A stretch of 28,763 nt of DNA from an uncultured Oscillospiraceae bacterium (GCA_934591725.1 CAKTPR010000017.1:1-28763); one strand, 5' to 3'; numbered from the stretch's first letter, positions 6,479 through 15,031 are shown. Made by a program: numbers and translations. Notes: a model not told the origin generated them from the letters alone.

Positions 6479-7786
6479 TTAGCCCACAAGGCCGAGTGCC
6501 TGAGGAATGCACATGGACAGCCAAGGCACATAGGTGATGAGGGTTAGGCAGATGAGAATGACTGCGAAGAACGGCAGCAGCATCTTGATGATCTGCTCGA
6601 TCTTGACCTGATGCACACGGCAGCCGGCGAACAGGATAGCGCCGACAGGAGGAGTCAGGGTACCGACACAGAGGTTCATGACCATCATAAGACCGAAGTG
6701 AACAGGGCTCATGCCCCAGGTCTGCACGATGGGCAGGAAGATCGGGGTGAAGATCAGGACTGCGGGAGTCGGATCCATGAAGCAGCCGACGATCAGCAGG
6801 ATGATGTTCATGATGAGCAGGATGACGTACTTGTTGGTGGTGAAGCCAAGGATCGCGCTTGCGACGAGTGCGGGGATGTGAGTGTAGCTCATGACGTAGC
6901 CCATGATGCCGGACACGCAGACGAGGTACTCAATGACCGCGGTGGTCTTGACGCTGCTCCAAATGACCTTGGGCAGATCCTTGACGGTGATGTTGCGGTA
7001 GATGAAGCTGAGGATCAGGGAGTAGAGAACTGCGATAGCGGAGCCTTCGGTTGCGGTGAAGATACCGCCGAGGATACCGCCGATAACGATGACTATCATC
7101 AGCAGGCTGGGAATGCCGTCCCACAGAGTCTTGAGGACGAACTTTGCATTGTAGTTTTCGGTGCTGACGTAGCCGCGCTTCTTGGCCATGACGCCCGCAA
7201 CGATCATGCAGCCGAGACCCCAGAGTATGCCGGGGATGTAGCCTGCCATGAACAGAGCTGCGATGGAAACGGAACCGGCGACGGTGGAGTAGACGATCAT
7301 GATGTTGCTGGGCGGGATCATCATACCGGTCGGGCCGGAAGCGATGTTGCAGACCGCTATGTATTCATCGGAGTAACCGTCTTCCTTCTCCATGGGGCCG
7401 AGGATGCCGCCCATTGCGACAGCCGCGGCAACGCCGGAGCCGGACATTGCGCCGAAGAGCATGTTAGCGACGATGTTGGTCTGAGCCAGCGCGCCGGGCA
7501 GACGGTGCGCAACGAGCTTTGCGCACCCAACCAGACGGCGGGCGATACCGCCGGTGTTCATGATGTTGCCGGCGAGCACGAAGAAGGGTATTGCCAGCAG
7601 CGAGAAGGAGTTGACGCTCTGGAACATCTTCTGTGCGGAGATGGTGAGGAAGCCCTGGTTCGGCATGATGATGAACAGAGCCGCGGCGCTGCCGAGACCG
7701 ATGCTCAGGCCGATCGGGAAACCGAAAGCGAGGGTAACGAAGATGAGGGCGATCATTACGATGCCCGCAATGGCTGTAACTGTCAT
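6479..7786 (-). CDS. dctM: TRAP transporter large permease subunit (DctM type)
   Basis: This 435-residue, very hydrophobic protein of about 12 transmembrane helices is the ion-coupled transport subunit of a tripartite ATP-independent periplasmic-type transporter. Typical features include the N-terminal FGFPIGLSIGLG segment, SGSGVAAAVAMGGIL in the first half, PPSNIMIVYS, and a repeat-like second half ending in TPPVGAILF. An AGGAGG site precedes the ATG. It lies 16 bases after dctQ. The substrate is inferred from kduI, kduD and kdgK in the same block: probably a deoxy-keto-uronate, an unsaturated galacturonide or a related sugar acid. Confidence 0.93.
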   Translation of the reverse strand: MTVTAIAGIVMIALIFVTLAFGFPIGLSIGLGSAAALFIIMPNQGFLTISAQKMFQSVNSFSLLAIPFFVLAGNIMNTGGIARRLVGCAKLVAHRLPGALAQTNIVANMLFGAMSGSGVAAAVAMGGILGPMEKEDGYSDEYIAVCNIASGPTGMMIPPSNIMIVYSTVAGSVSIAALFMAGYIPGILWGLGCMIVAGVMAKKRGYVSTENYNAKFVLKTLWDGIPSLLMIVIVIGGILGGIFTATEGSAIAVLYSLILSFIYRNITVKDLPKVIWSSVKTTAVIEYLVCVSGIMGYVMSYTHIPALVASAILGFTTNKYVILLIMNIILLIVGCFMDPTPAVLIFTPIFLPIVQTWGMSPVHFGLMMVMNLCVGTLTPPVGAILFAGCRVHQVKIEQIIKMLLPFFAVILICLTLITYVPWLSMCIPQALGLVG

Positions 7787-7802
7787 TTCTGTCTACCTCC
7801 TG

Positions 7803-8324
7803 TCATGCGGTACCGGAGAGCTCATCGCCGTGGGTATGGGTGCCATGATTGTAGTTGTTGATGGCACGTGCGCAGTTATAGATCGCGTAGTACAGGGTGA
7901 TGACGCCGGTAAAGGGAACGGAGGCGTACAGGATCGCCTTGGAAACGTGCAGGGACGGGTCGACCTGGACAGCCTGCTTTGCGGTGTAGAGCCAGCCGCC
8001 CCACACGCAGATGAGAAGAATGAATGCAAACAGGAAAATGTTGGTGATGACCTCGACGATCATGTACATTTTCGGGGAGAACTTGTCCTTTAATATATCA
8101 ATGGCGAGGTGCTCACGGCTGCCGTAGACATAAGCGCTGCCAAACATAATCATCCAAACGAACAGGTACTGGGAGAGAGCTTCGGAGATAGCGCTGGGTG
8201 CGTTGAATACGTATCTTGCGATGACCTGGTAGCAGACCAGAACTGTCATAATGCCAAGAGTCGCCGTGCCGAGCACTTCGAGTATCTTGTCGACTATGAA
8301 TTTTATTTTGTCGAATACCTTCAC
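7803..8324 (-). CDS. dctQ: TRAP transporter small permease subunit (DctQ type)
   Basis: This 173-residue protein with four predicted transmembrane helices forms the small membrane subunit that partners DctM. It starts with GTG at 8324, supported by an AGGAGG site 7 bases upstream; no better ATG is close. The YVYGSREHLAIDIL segment after the second helix matches the DctQ family pattern. It is separated from dctP by a hairpin at 8352-8380, so dctQ and dctM are probably expressed at a lower level than the binding protein. Confidence 0.9.
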   Translation of the reverse strand: MKVFDKIKFIVDKILEVLGTATLGIMTVLVCYQVIARYVFNAPSAISEALSQYLFVWMIMFGSAYVYGSREHLAIDILKDKFSPKMYMIVEVITNIFLFAFILLICVWGGWLYTAKQAVQVDPSLHVSKAILYASVPFTGVITLYYAIYNCARAINNYNHGTHTHGDELSGTA

Positions 8325-8348
8325 GGAGTGGCCTCCTTCTGACTTTTT

Positions 8349-8380
8349 AAAAACGGCCCACAGACGTGCTGCGGGCCGTT
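8349..8380 (-). terminator. Partial terminator between dctP and dctQ
   Basis: AACGGCCC (8352-8359) pairs with GGGCCGTT (8373-8380), extended by CAG/CTG (8361-8363 with 8369-8371) after one mismatch. The minus strand continues with five T (8349-8353). Such read-through hairpins are usual after binding-protein genes and raise the ratio of binding protein to permease. Confidence 0.75.
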
Positions 8381-8420
8381 ATAACGCGGGAACTAAATAT
8401 TAATAGTAGAGTTCAGCTGC

Positions 8421-9503
8421 TTAGCGCTCGGAAACGATCGCTTCGTAAACAGCCTTGGTCATGTCGGTGCGGTTAGCAACGTCATTGATCAGATCCTGGC
8501 AGAGAGCCTGGAAAGCGGGGACGTCAGCGTCGGAGAAGATAACGCCCTTCTCAGCTGCCTTTGCCTCGTAGTCGGAGCGGAGCTCTGCGCAGAGGTTGAA
8601 CATGTAAGCGATGGACTCGGATGCGCACTTCTTGAGGGCTTCCTGATCCTCAGCGGACATGGAGTCGAAGACCTTTGCGTTGATGCACAGCTCATCGGGG
8701 ATCATGAGGTGGCCGGTTCTGTTGTAGTAAGGAGCAACTTCGTACTGAACGAGGTCAACGTAGGTGATGATGTTGTTCTCAGCACCGTCGAGGGTACCGG
8801 TCTGGATTGCGGAGTAAACGTCGCCCTGTGCCATTGCAACACCGACGCCGCCCATAGCGTTCATCATCGCGATGCAGGTGTCAGAACCCATAACGCGGAT
8901 CTTCATGCCGGCGAGCTCTTCGGGAGTGGTGACAGCCTTGTCACGGGTGTAGAGGTTACGTGCGCCGAGGGAGTAAGCGGAGAGAACTACGAAGCCGTGG
9001 TCACGGGTGGTGGCGAACAGGTCGTCCAGCTTGCCGGACTCGAAAACCTTCTGCTGGTGCTCGATGCTGTCGTAAACGTAAGGAGTGCCGAGGATAGCGA
9101 AGTCGGGAACGTAGGTCTCGATGATGGAGTTTGCAACGAGGGTCATGTCTAGAGCGTCCATGGTGCACTGCTCGAGGGTCTGCTGCTGGTCGCCGAGCTG
9201 AGCATCGGGATAAACTTCGATGGAGTAACGGCCTTCGGTGGCGTCATACAGATCGTCGCTGAGCTTCTGAAGGGTCTTTGCTTCAGGATTCTCGATGGTC
9301 TGGTTGAATGCGCACTTCAGAACGGTCTGGCCGACCTTTGCGCCGTCGGTTGCTGCTGCGGTGTCAGCAGGAGCTGCTGCATCAGCTGCGGGAGCTTCGG
9401 TGGCTGCGGGAGCCGTGGTGCTTGCGGACTGGCCGCATGCGCACAGTGCAAATACCATGCACAGTGTAAGGAGCATTGCGAGAACAGATTTGACGTTTTT
9501 CAT
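8421..9503 (-). CDS. dctP: TRAP transporter substrate-binding lipoprotein (DctP type)
   Basis: This 360-residue extracellular binding protein captures the substrate for DctQM. It has a lipoprotein signal peptide with the lipobox LCAC, so C23 would be lipidated. An Ala/Thr/Pro-rich linker (about 25-60) follows, then the DctP fold with NMTMD-like and DNIITYVDL segments in the usual places (here DMTLV, TLDGAENNIITYVD). The conserved arginine region around KIRVMGSD expected for carboxylate binding is present, consistent with a sugar acid. A GGAGG site lies 8 bases before the ATG. It is the first gene of the dctPQM-kduI operon behind the operator at 9664-9675. Confidence 0.93.
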   Translation of the reverse strand: MKNVKSVLAMLLTLCMVFALCACGQSASTTAPAATEAPAADAAAPADTAAATDGAKVGQTVLKCAFNQTIENPEAKTLQKLSDDLYDATEGRYSIEVYPDAQLGDQQQTLEQCTMDALDMTLVANSIIETYVPDFAILGTPYVYDSIEHQQKVFESGKLDDLFATTRDHGFVVLSAYSLGARNLYTRDKAVTTPEELAGMKIRVMGSDTCIAMMNAMGGVGVAMAQGDVYSAIQTGTLDGAENNIITYVDLVQYEVAPYYNRTGHLMIPDELCINAKVFDSMSAEDQEALKKCASESIAYMFNLCAELRSDYEAKAAEKGVIFSDADVPAFQALCQDLINDVANRTDMTKAVYEAIVSER

Positions 9504-9602
9504 TATCTTTCCTCCATAATGAATTTATATACAGGCAGATCTCTCTGCCGGTAACACAAATAAAGTCTTGCGCGCCGGGCGGTGTTAAGATTCCGTTAAT
9601 TG

Positions 9603-9616
9603 TGACAACGTTTTCG
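9603..9616. promoter_or_regulatory. Possible CcpA cre site upstream of dctP
   Basis: TGACAACGTTTTCG matches the cre consensus TGWAANCGNTNWCA except at two positions. It lies between the LacI-type operator and dctP, where catabolite repression of a sugar-acid transporter would be expected. The match is modest. Confidence 0.3.
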
Positions 9617-9663
9617 ACTGGCTTCAGCAAAAACATATCCGTTTCGTCAAGATAACGGTTTCG

Positions 9664-9675
9664 TAAACCGGTTTA
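9664..9675. promoter_or_regulatory. TAAACCGGTTTA operator upstream of dctP (site 4)
   Basis: A perfect 12-base palindrome in the context CGTAAACCGGTTTATAA, nearly identical to the 4855-4870 site. It is about 160 bases upstream of the dctP start, the only AACCGGTT in the gap between lacI and dctP. No clear -35/-10 pair could be assigned beside it. Confidence 0.75.
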
Positions 9676-9737
9676 TAAACTTGGCCTAAAATAATTCCCC
9701 ATAAGCGAGGAATCATTTTTTATCTGTCAAATACCGT

Positions 9738-9774
9738 CACATCATGGAATGATGTGGAAACGGCCGGCCGTTTC
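9738..9774. other. Hairpin and 18-bp perfect palindrome between lacI and dctP
   Basis: CACATCAT (9738-9745) pairs with ATGATGTG (9749-9756) and is directly followed by the perfect palindrome GAAACGGCCGGCCGTTTC (9757-9774). The lacI stop is 22 bases away, so one function could be ending the lacI message, but no T tract follows on the minus strand. The palindrome could also be a protein site of its own. Confidence 0.45.
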
Positions 9775-9795
9775 GGAATTTTCTGATTTACTTTT

Positions 9796-10836
9796 TTATT
9801 TTTTCGCCGCGCCTGCGGTGGTGGATTCTCTTATAATAATAGAAGACGGAACTATTTCCTCTGCGGGAGGTTCGGCCGAGCTTCCGTTTATCCTGTCGAG
9901 CAGGAGCCTTGCCGCTCTCGCTCCGATCTCACCCGTGCTGAGCGCTACCGCGGTGATACCGGGGTCTGCGATCTGCAGCCAGTCCCAATCGTCAAAGGTG
10001 CACAGGCCAAGCTCTGCGCCCGCCTTGACGCCAAGGAACTTCATCGCCGTGAGGATGCGCTGGGTCGTCGTGCCGTTTGCGGAAAGCACCGCTATGCGCT
10101 CGCCCTCGTGCTTTCCGAGGAAATCACGCAGGCTGTCGACGCAGCTGTTGGGATGCTCGCAGTCTATTTCGTATATCTCCGGCGCCGCTCCGCTTTCTAT
10201 GATCGTCTCGGCATAGCCCTTGCATCTGAGCTCTCTCGGAGCTATCCTTGCTATCGTCTCCGAAAAGAAGGCCACGTGCTTATAGCCCTGGGAGAGGAGC
10301 AGGCGCGTACACTCTGCTGCGTTTTCCTGATTGCGGCTGCATACCGTGTCGATAAGCCCCGGCTCCATCAGCGGTCTGTCCGCGAGCACCAGCGGGGTGC
10401 CGCGTTCCTGAAGCTCAAGCAGGTATTCGTCGTTGCTGCCGCAGGTGTTGACGATGAGCCCGTCCACCCGGTTATCAAGGAATCCCTGTATCGCTCTCTT
10501 CTCGCGGCGGGCGCTTTCGCGGCTGTCGGCAAACAGCACCTGATAGCCCGACTCCTCGCACACAGAGGTGATGCCCTTGAGCAGGAGCGCCGAGAAGGGA
10601 CTGCTGATGTCTCCGATGACGCAGCCGATAAGCATCGTCCTGCTGGACTTGAGCCGCTGCGCCGAACGGTCAGGGTGATAGTTGAGCGCCGAGACCGCCG
10701 CGGATATCTTCTCCTTTGTCTCCGCCGACATATTCTCATACTTGCCGTTGAGGAAGCGGGAGATTGTCGTCTTGGAAACTCCGCAGTAGCTTGCGACCTG
10801 ATTTATAGTAACTTTCTTTTCTGATTGAGCATCCAT
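9796..10836 (-). CDS. LacI-family transcriptional regulator of the sugar-acid regulon
   Basis: This 346-residue repressor-type protein has an N-terminal helix-turn-helix (about 9-30, VTINQVASYCGVSKTTISRF), a hinge helix ending in LKSSRT, and a periplasmic-binding-protein-like effector domain. LacI proteins with this hinge bind palindromes with a central CG, which fits the AACCGGTT sites seen here. It sits between dctP and the next cluster, and its own promoter carries such a site, so it probably represses itself. The effector is probably KDG, KDPG or a related intermediate (inference). The ATG has only a weak ribosome binding site, which would suit a low-level regulator. Confidence 0.9.
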   Translation of the reverse strand: MDAQSEKKVTINQVASYCGVSKTTISRFLNGKYENMSAETKEKISAAVSALNYHPDRSAQRLKSSRTMLIGCVIGDISSPFSALLLKGITSVCEESGYQVLFADSRESARREKRAIQGFLDNRVDGLIVNTCGSNDEYLLELQERGTPLVLADRPLMEPGLIDTVCSRNQENAAECTRLLLSQGYKHVAFFSETIARIAPRELRCKGYAETIIESGAAPEIYEIDCEHPNSCVDSLRDFLGKHEGERIAVLSANGTTTQRILTAMKFLGVKAGAELGLCTFDDWDWLQIADPGITAVALSTGEIGARAARLLLDRINGSSAEPPAEEIVPSSIIIRESTTAGAAKK

Positions 10837-10867
10837 TGTTTACCACTAAATTAACAATTCTGTAATA

Positions 10868-10896
10868 AGTTTAGCATCAGGTTTTCGTTTTGTCAA
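10868..10896 (-). promoter_or_regulatory. lacI promoter, with -35 inside the operator
   Basis: On the minus strand TTGACA (10891-10896) is followed after exactly 17 bases by TAAACT (10868-10873). The first bases of the -35 are part of the palindrome AACCGGTT at 10895-10902, so a bound repressor would cover the polymerase site. Confidence 0.7.
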
Positions 10897-10905
10897 CCGG
10901 TTTCC
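10893..10905. promoter_or_regulatory. TCAACCGGTTTCC operator upstream of lacI (site 5)
   Basis: The core AACCGGTT (10895-10902) is shared with the other sites while the flanks are less symmetric, which could give weaker binding suited to self-regulation. It overlaps the -35 box of the lacI promoter. Confidence 0.7.
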
Positions 10906-11066
10906 AAGCATCTTAACGACGTGATACTGTACAGAATTTTCATCCCATTTTGCAGCACTTTCCACAAATGGCGTGTTTTTACGGTACAAATGGCAGATTT
11001 TCCCGCGACGGCGAAACAATCTCCGCCGCCGCGCGTCATATCAGGCAAGGGGGCTGAATTCTTTCC

Positions 11067-11095
11067 TTGTATTCTTCGGCGTATATTGATATAAT
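11067..11095 (+). promoter_or_regulatory. Promoter of the amino-sugar cluster
   Basis: TTGTAT (11067-11072), a 17-base spacer and TATAAT (11090-11095) with TG one base before the -10 form a good extended sigma-A promoter. It starts a transcript near 11102 whose first gene begins at 11166. Confidence 0.7.
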
Positions 11096-11165
11096 GTACT
11101 GTAATTAACTTGGAACAGTTCGCCCAATTCACTCTACCCTATTCACTTTATACGGAGGAAAAGAT

Positions 11166-12296
11166 ATGATAAACTTCAACGTGCCTCCCTGCACCGGGAA
11201 CGAAATGAAATATATAGAGCAGGCCATCGCCTCGCACAAGATCTGCGGCGACGGCAGCTTTACCAAGAAGTGCAACGCATGGCTTGAACAGCGCTTTGAC
11301 GCGAAGAAGGTGCTCCTCACCACGAGCGGCAGCAGCGCGCTCGACATGGCGGCACTCCTGTGCGGCCTTGAGCCGGGGGACGAGGTCATCCTTCCGAGCT
11401 TCACCTTCTCCAGTACCGCGAACTCCTTTGTCCTCGCCGGGGCAAAGCTCGTATTTGTCGACATCCGTCCGGATACGATGAACATCGATGAGACTCTTAT
11501 TGAGCGCGCCATCACTGAGAAGACCAAGGTCATCTGCGTCATGCACTATGCCGGCGTCGCCTGTGAGATGGACACGATCATGGACATCGCCCGCCGTCAC
11601 AAGCTGCTGGTCGTGGAGGACGCGGCGCAGGGCGTCATGGCAAGCTACAAGGGCAAGGCTCTCGGCACGATCGGCGACCTTGGCTGCTACTCCTTCCATG
11701 AGACGAAGAACTTCTCCATGGGCGAGGGCGGCGCCATCGTCATAAATAACCCCGATTATATCGAGCAGGCCGAGATACTGCGTGAAAAGGGCACCAACCG
11801 CGCCAAGTTCTTCCGCGGTCAGGTCGATAAATACACCTGGGTCGATTTCGGCGACAGCTATCTGCCGAGCGAGCTGAACGCGGCCTACCTCTGGGCGCAG
11901 CTCGAAATGGCGGACGAGATAAATAATGACCGCCTGCACAGCTGGCATGAGTACGACGCAGCCTTCAAGCCACTTGAGGCCGAGGGCAGGCTCGGCCTGC
12001 CCGCCGTCCCTGAGGGCTGCGTACATAATGCGCATATGTATTATATCAAGTGTAAGGATCTCGCTGAGCGCACCGCGCTCATCCGCTTCCTGAAGGAGCG
12101 CGATATCCTCGCCGTGTTCCACTATGTTCCTCTGCACTCCGCCCCCGCCGGTGAGCGCTTCGGCCGCTTTGACGGTGAGGACAGGTACACCACCGCCGAG
12201 TCCGACAGGCTCCTGCGCCTGCCGATGTACTACGGTCTGACCGCCGAGGATCGCGGCCGCGTCATCGCAGCAGTCAAAGAGTTTTACGGTGAGTGA
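11166..12296 (+). CDS. wecE: WecE-type nucleotide-sugar 4-aminotransferase
   Basis: This 376-residue PLP enzyme of the DegT/DnrJ/EryC1/StrS family is strikingly like E. coli WecE (RffA), which makes dTDP-4-amino-4,6-dideoxygalactose from dTDP-4-keto-6-deoxyglucose with glutamate as donor. Shared segments recalled from WecE include RPDTMNIDETLIE, HYAGVACEMDTIM, VEDAAQGVM, REKGTNR and RGQVDKYTW. The PLP lysine is K181 in FHETKN and D152 lies in EDAAQ. A GGAGG site lies just upstream of the ATG. It is the first gene of a seven-gene cluster. The dTDP-sugar supply genes (rmlA, rmlB) are not in the window. Confidence 0.9.
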   Translation: MINFNVPPCTGNEMKYIEQAIASHKICGDGSFTKKCNAWLEQRFDAKKVLLTTSGSSALDMAALLCGLEPGDEVILPSFTFSSTANSFVLAGAKLVFVDIRPDTMNIDETLIERAITEKTKVICVMHYAGVACEMDTIMDIARRHKLLVVEDAAQGVMASYKGKALGTIGDLGCYSFHETKNFSMGEGGAIVINNPDYIEQAEILREKGTNRAKFFRGQVDKYTWVDFGDSYLPSELNAAYLWAQLEMADEINNDRLHSWHEYDAAFKPLEAEGRLGLPAVPEGCVHNAHMYYIKCKDLAERTALIRFLKERDILAVFHYVPLHSAPAGERFGRFDGEDRYTTAESDRLLRLPMYYGLTAEDRGRVIAAVKEFYGE

Positions 12297-12299
12297 GCC

Positions 12300-12854
12300 A
12301 TGATCTCATTCAAGCCCTGCGACCTGCCGGTCATCACCGGCGATAAGGTCACGCTCCGCCCCATAACCGACGCCGATACCGACCTGATCGTCCGCTGGCG
12401 CAACGACCCCGCCGTGCAGCAGTTCTTCATTTTCCGCGAGCCGTTCACACCGGAGATGCACCGCAGCTGGCTGCGCACAAAGGTCGAGACAGGAAAGGTC
12501 GTCCAGTATATCATCGTTGATAACGCGGACGGAAAGAGCGTCGGCAGCGTGTATTTCCGTGATATCGACCCGGCGAATGACAGCGCGGAATACGGTATCT
12601 TCATCGGCGAGGCCAGCGCCCGTCACCGCGGCATCGGTACGGCCACAGCCCGTATGTTCGTTGATTTCGGGCTCAACACTCTGCGCCTGCACAGGATCAG
12701 CCTGCGCGTCATCGGCGGAAACGACGTCGCCCGCCGCAGCTATGAAAAGGCCGGCTTTGCGACCGAGGGCGTTTTCCGCGACATGGTCAAGCTGGACGGA
12801 GAGTTCCGTGACGTTGTGTTCATGTCCATACTTTCGGAAAGGAGCGGCAAATGA
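12300..12854 (+). CDS. GNAT N-acetyltransferase, probably acetylating the amino sugar
   Basis: This 184-residue RimJ/RimL-type GNAT protein has the acetyl-CoA loop RHRGIGTA at about 108-115 and the usual NDVARRSYEKAGF segment that closes the fold. It starts 3 bases after wecE, so the two are co-translated. In the enterobacterial pathway WecD, another GNAT, acetylates the amine made by WecE, so N-acetylation of the 4-amino sugar is the likely job. It is not a close WecD relative by eye; a peptide or alarmone-type acetyltransferase role cannot be excluded. It overlaps the next gene by 4 bases. Confidence 0.8.
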   Translation: MISFKPCDLPVITGDKVTLRPITDADTDLIVRWRNDPAVQQFFIFREPFTPEMHRSWLRTKVETGKVVQYIIVDNADGKSVGSVYFRDIDPANDSAEYGIFIGEASARHRGIGTATARMFVDFGLNTLRLHRISLRVIGGNDVARRSYEKAGFATEGVFRDMVKLDGEFRDVVFMSILSERSGK

Positions 12855-13792
12855 AAAAGGTCTCTTTCGTGATCCCCTGCTACCGCTCCGCGAACACGAT
12901 AGGCGTCGTCGTGGACGAGATACGCGATACGATGTCCACGCTCCCGGAGTATGATTATGAGATAATTCTGGTCAACGACTGCTCCCCGGATAACACCCTT
13001 GAGGTCATCTCCGCACTCGCTCTTTCCGACAGCCGCATCACCGCCGTCGACCTTGCAAAGAACTTCGGCCAGCACGCGGCGCTCATGTCGGGCATAAGCC
13101 ACAGCACGGGGGACTTTGTCGTCTGCCTTGACGACGACGGCCAGACCCCGGCAAACGAGGTCGGCAAGCTCCTCGCGCGCCTTGAGCAGGACGACTGCGA
13201 CGTTGCCATGGCTTCATATGAGCATAAGCAGCACTCGGCCTTCCGCAATTTCGGCACAAAGCTCAATAACCGCATGACCGAGATCATGCTCGGCAAGCCG
13301 CGCGACCTGAGCATGACGAGCTATTTTGCGATAAAGCGCTTCATCGTCGATGAAATGCTCAAGTATAAAAATTGCTTCCCGTACCTAGACGGGCTCATCC
13401 TGCGCTGCACTCGCCGGATCCGCACTGTCCCGGTGCAGCACCGCGCGCGCATGGAGGGCTCCTCCGGCTATACGCTCGGCAAGCTCTTCGCGCTGTGGAT
13501 GGACGGCTTCACGGCCTTTTCCGTCAAGCCTCTGAGGCTGGCAAGCATATTCGGCGCGCTCACCGCGTTCGCCGGGTTTATCTATACCATCGTCATTATA
13601 ATCAAGCACTTTATTTACAGTGATATCCCCATGGGCTGGAGCTCCACTATGGCTCTCCAGCTTATCCTCGGCGGCGTGATCCTGCTGGTTCTCGGTCTCG
13701 TCGGCGAGTACATCGGGCGCATCTATATGTGCATCAACGCCGCTCCCCAGTATGTGGAGCGCAGCGTGATACGCCGCGGGGACGGCGAATAA
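12851..13792 (+). CDS. ArnC/GtrB-type polyprenyl-phosphate glycosyltransferase (copy A)
   Basis: This 313-residue GT2 enzyme is expected to move a sugar from a nucleotide to undecaprenyl phosphate on the cytoplasmic face of the membrane. The GT-A nucleotide site is seen as SFVIPCYRS at the start, D43 in VNDCSPD, and DDDGQ (94-98). Two C-terminal transmembrane helices (about 227-250 and 262-285) are followed by GEYIGRIY, the usual GtrB/ArnC ending. The ATGA overlap with the acetyltransferase gene points to translational coupling. A paralogue with about 70% identity sits at the far end of the cluster. The sugar is probably the one made by the two genes before it. Confidence 0.88.
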   Translation: MKKVSFVIPCYRSANTIGVVVDEIRDTMSTLPEYDYEIILVNDCSPDNTLEVISALALSDSRITAVDLAKNFGQHAALMSGISHSTGDFVVCLDDDGQTPANEVGKLLARLEQDDCDVAMASYEHKQHSAFRNFGTKLNNRMTEIMLGKPRDLSMTSYFAIKRFIVDEMLKYKNCFPYLDGLILRCTRRIRTVPVQHRARMEGSSGYTLGKLFALWMDGFTAFSVKPLRLASIFGALTAFAGFIYTIVIIIKHFIYSDIPMGWSSTMALQLILGGVILLVLGLVGEYIGRIYMCINAAPQYVERSVIRRGDGE

Positions 13793-13807
13793 AACCGGAG
13801 AGCACGC

Positions 13808-15031
13808 ATGGATAACAAGGATTCGATTTTGATACTCGGCGCCGGGATCTATCAGGTCCCGCTGATAAAGAAGGCTCAGGAGATGGGGCTGCGCGCGGCG
13901 ATCACGAGCATCCCCGGAAATTACCCCGGCTTTGCCGCCGCCGATAAGGTCTATTATGCGAACACCACCGACAAGGACGCAGTGCTCGATATCGCCCGCT
14001 CCGAGCACGTCGCCGCCGTGACCACGACCGGTACCGACGTCGCCGTCTCCTCCATCGGGTATGTCTGCCGCGAGCTTGGCCTGTGTGGAATAAGTGAACA
14101 GGCCGCGCGCGTGCTTACCGACAAGGCGCTTATGAAGGAAGCCTTCGTAAAGGGCGGCGTTACAACGGCAGAGTTCCGCCGTGTGGAGAGCTACGATGAA
14201 GCCCTCACCGCGGCCGAAGAGCTCGGCCTGCCGGTCATGCTCAAGATCGTCGACAAATCCGGCAGCAGAGGTATAACCAAAATAACCGATTTCTCCCGTA
14301 TGCGCGAAGCGTATGACTACGCCCTCGCCGCGACGGACGCCGATCACATGGTCGTCGAGCGCTTTGTCGACGGCAGGGAGGTCGGCATTGACGCACTCGT
14401 GCAGAACGGCAGGCTCCTGCTGATGCTGCCGCATGAGAAATATGTCTATCACTCCGGTCATACCGGCATACCCATCGGCCACTTCTGCCCGATGGAGGTC
14501 TCCCCGCGCCTGCATGAGAATATGCTGCATGAGACGGAGAAGATCATCCGCGCCACGGGCATGGATAACTGCGCGATAAATATCGACGCAATGATCCTCC
14601 CCGATGAGAGCGTCAGCATAATCGAAGCCGCCGGGCGCTGCGGCGCGACCGGTATCCCGGAGGTCATCAGCGGCTACACCGGGCGCGACTATTACGCCTG
14701 CATCATTGACGCCGCCCTCGGCCGCCCGATAGCGCCCTTTGACCTGACGCACGGCACGCCGACGGCCTCGCAGCTTCTCTACACCGAGCGCTCCGGCATC
14801 CTCCGCGAGATACGCTACCGCTTCGCCGGGCACGAATACGTGAACGAAAACGCCGTTGTCCCCGGCATGGGCAAGGTCGAACTCAGCTTCGCTCCGGGCG
14901 ACGATATCGACGCTTTCCGCAACGGCACGGACAGGATCGGTCAGGCGATCTTTCAGGCCGCGTCGAACGACGAGCTTCAGGCCGCGGTCATGGCTTTCAG
15001 AGAAAGTCTCCGCGTGGAGGTCTGCCAATGA
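13808..15031 (+). CDS. ATP-grasp ligase of unknown substrate
   Basis: A 407-residue protein with an N-terminal Rossmann-like preATP domain (ILILGAGIYQ), an ATP-grasp core and a C-terminal domain like those of biotin-carboxylase-type ligases. Likely ATP-binding residues are K106, K146 and the glycine loop DKSGSRGI (149-156), with E184 in VVERF. Metal ligands would be D260 and E273. The usual EINPR motif reads EAAGR, so the third metal ligand Asn is missing, which occurs in some amino-acid ligases. Such enzymes join a carboxylate to an amine through an acyl phosphate. The next gene, a PLP decarboxylase, overlaps by 4 bases (ATGA), so the two probably act on one molecule. Confidence 0.8.
   Translation: MDNKDSILILGAGIYQVPLIKKAQEMGLRAAITSIPGNYPGFAAADKVYYANTTDKDAVLDIARSEHVAAVTTTGTDVAVSSIGYVCRELGLCGISEQAARVLTDKALMKEAFVKGGVTTAEFRRVESYDEALTAAEELGLPVMLKIVDKSGSRGITKITDFSRMREAYDYALAATDADHMVVERFVDGREVGIDALVQNGRLLLMLPHEKYVYHSGHTGIPIGHFCPMEVSPRLHENMLHETEKIIRATGMDNCAINIDAMILPDESVSIIEAAGRCGATGIPEVISGYTGRDYYACIIDAALGRPIAPFDLTHGTPTASQLLYTERSGILREIRYRFAGHEYVNENAVVPGMGKVELSFAPGDDIDAFRNGTDRIGQAIFQAASNDELQAAVMAFRESLRVEVCQ

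Noticed and set aside
9692..9727. Possible rightward terminator (ATTCC/GGAAT stem with six T)
   Set aside because: The stem is only five pairs, and no rightward transcript is expected there.
10108..10824. Long open frame on the + strand opposite lacI, and similar long frames opposite dctM, kdgK, folC and glpK
   Set aside because: They mirror the codon bias of G+C-rich genes on the other strand, have no family character and no ribosome binding sites.
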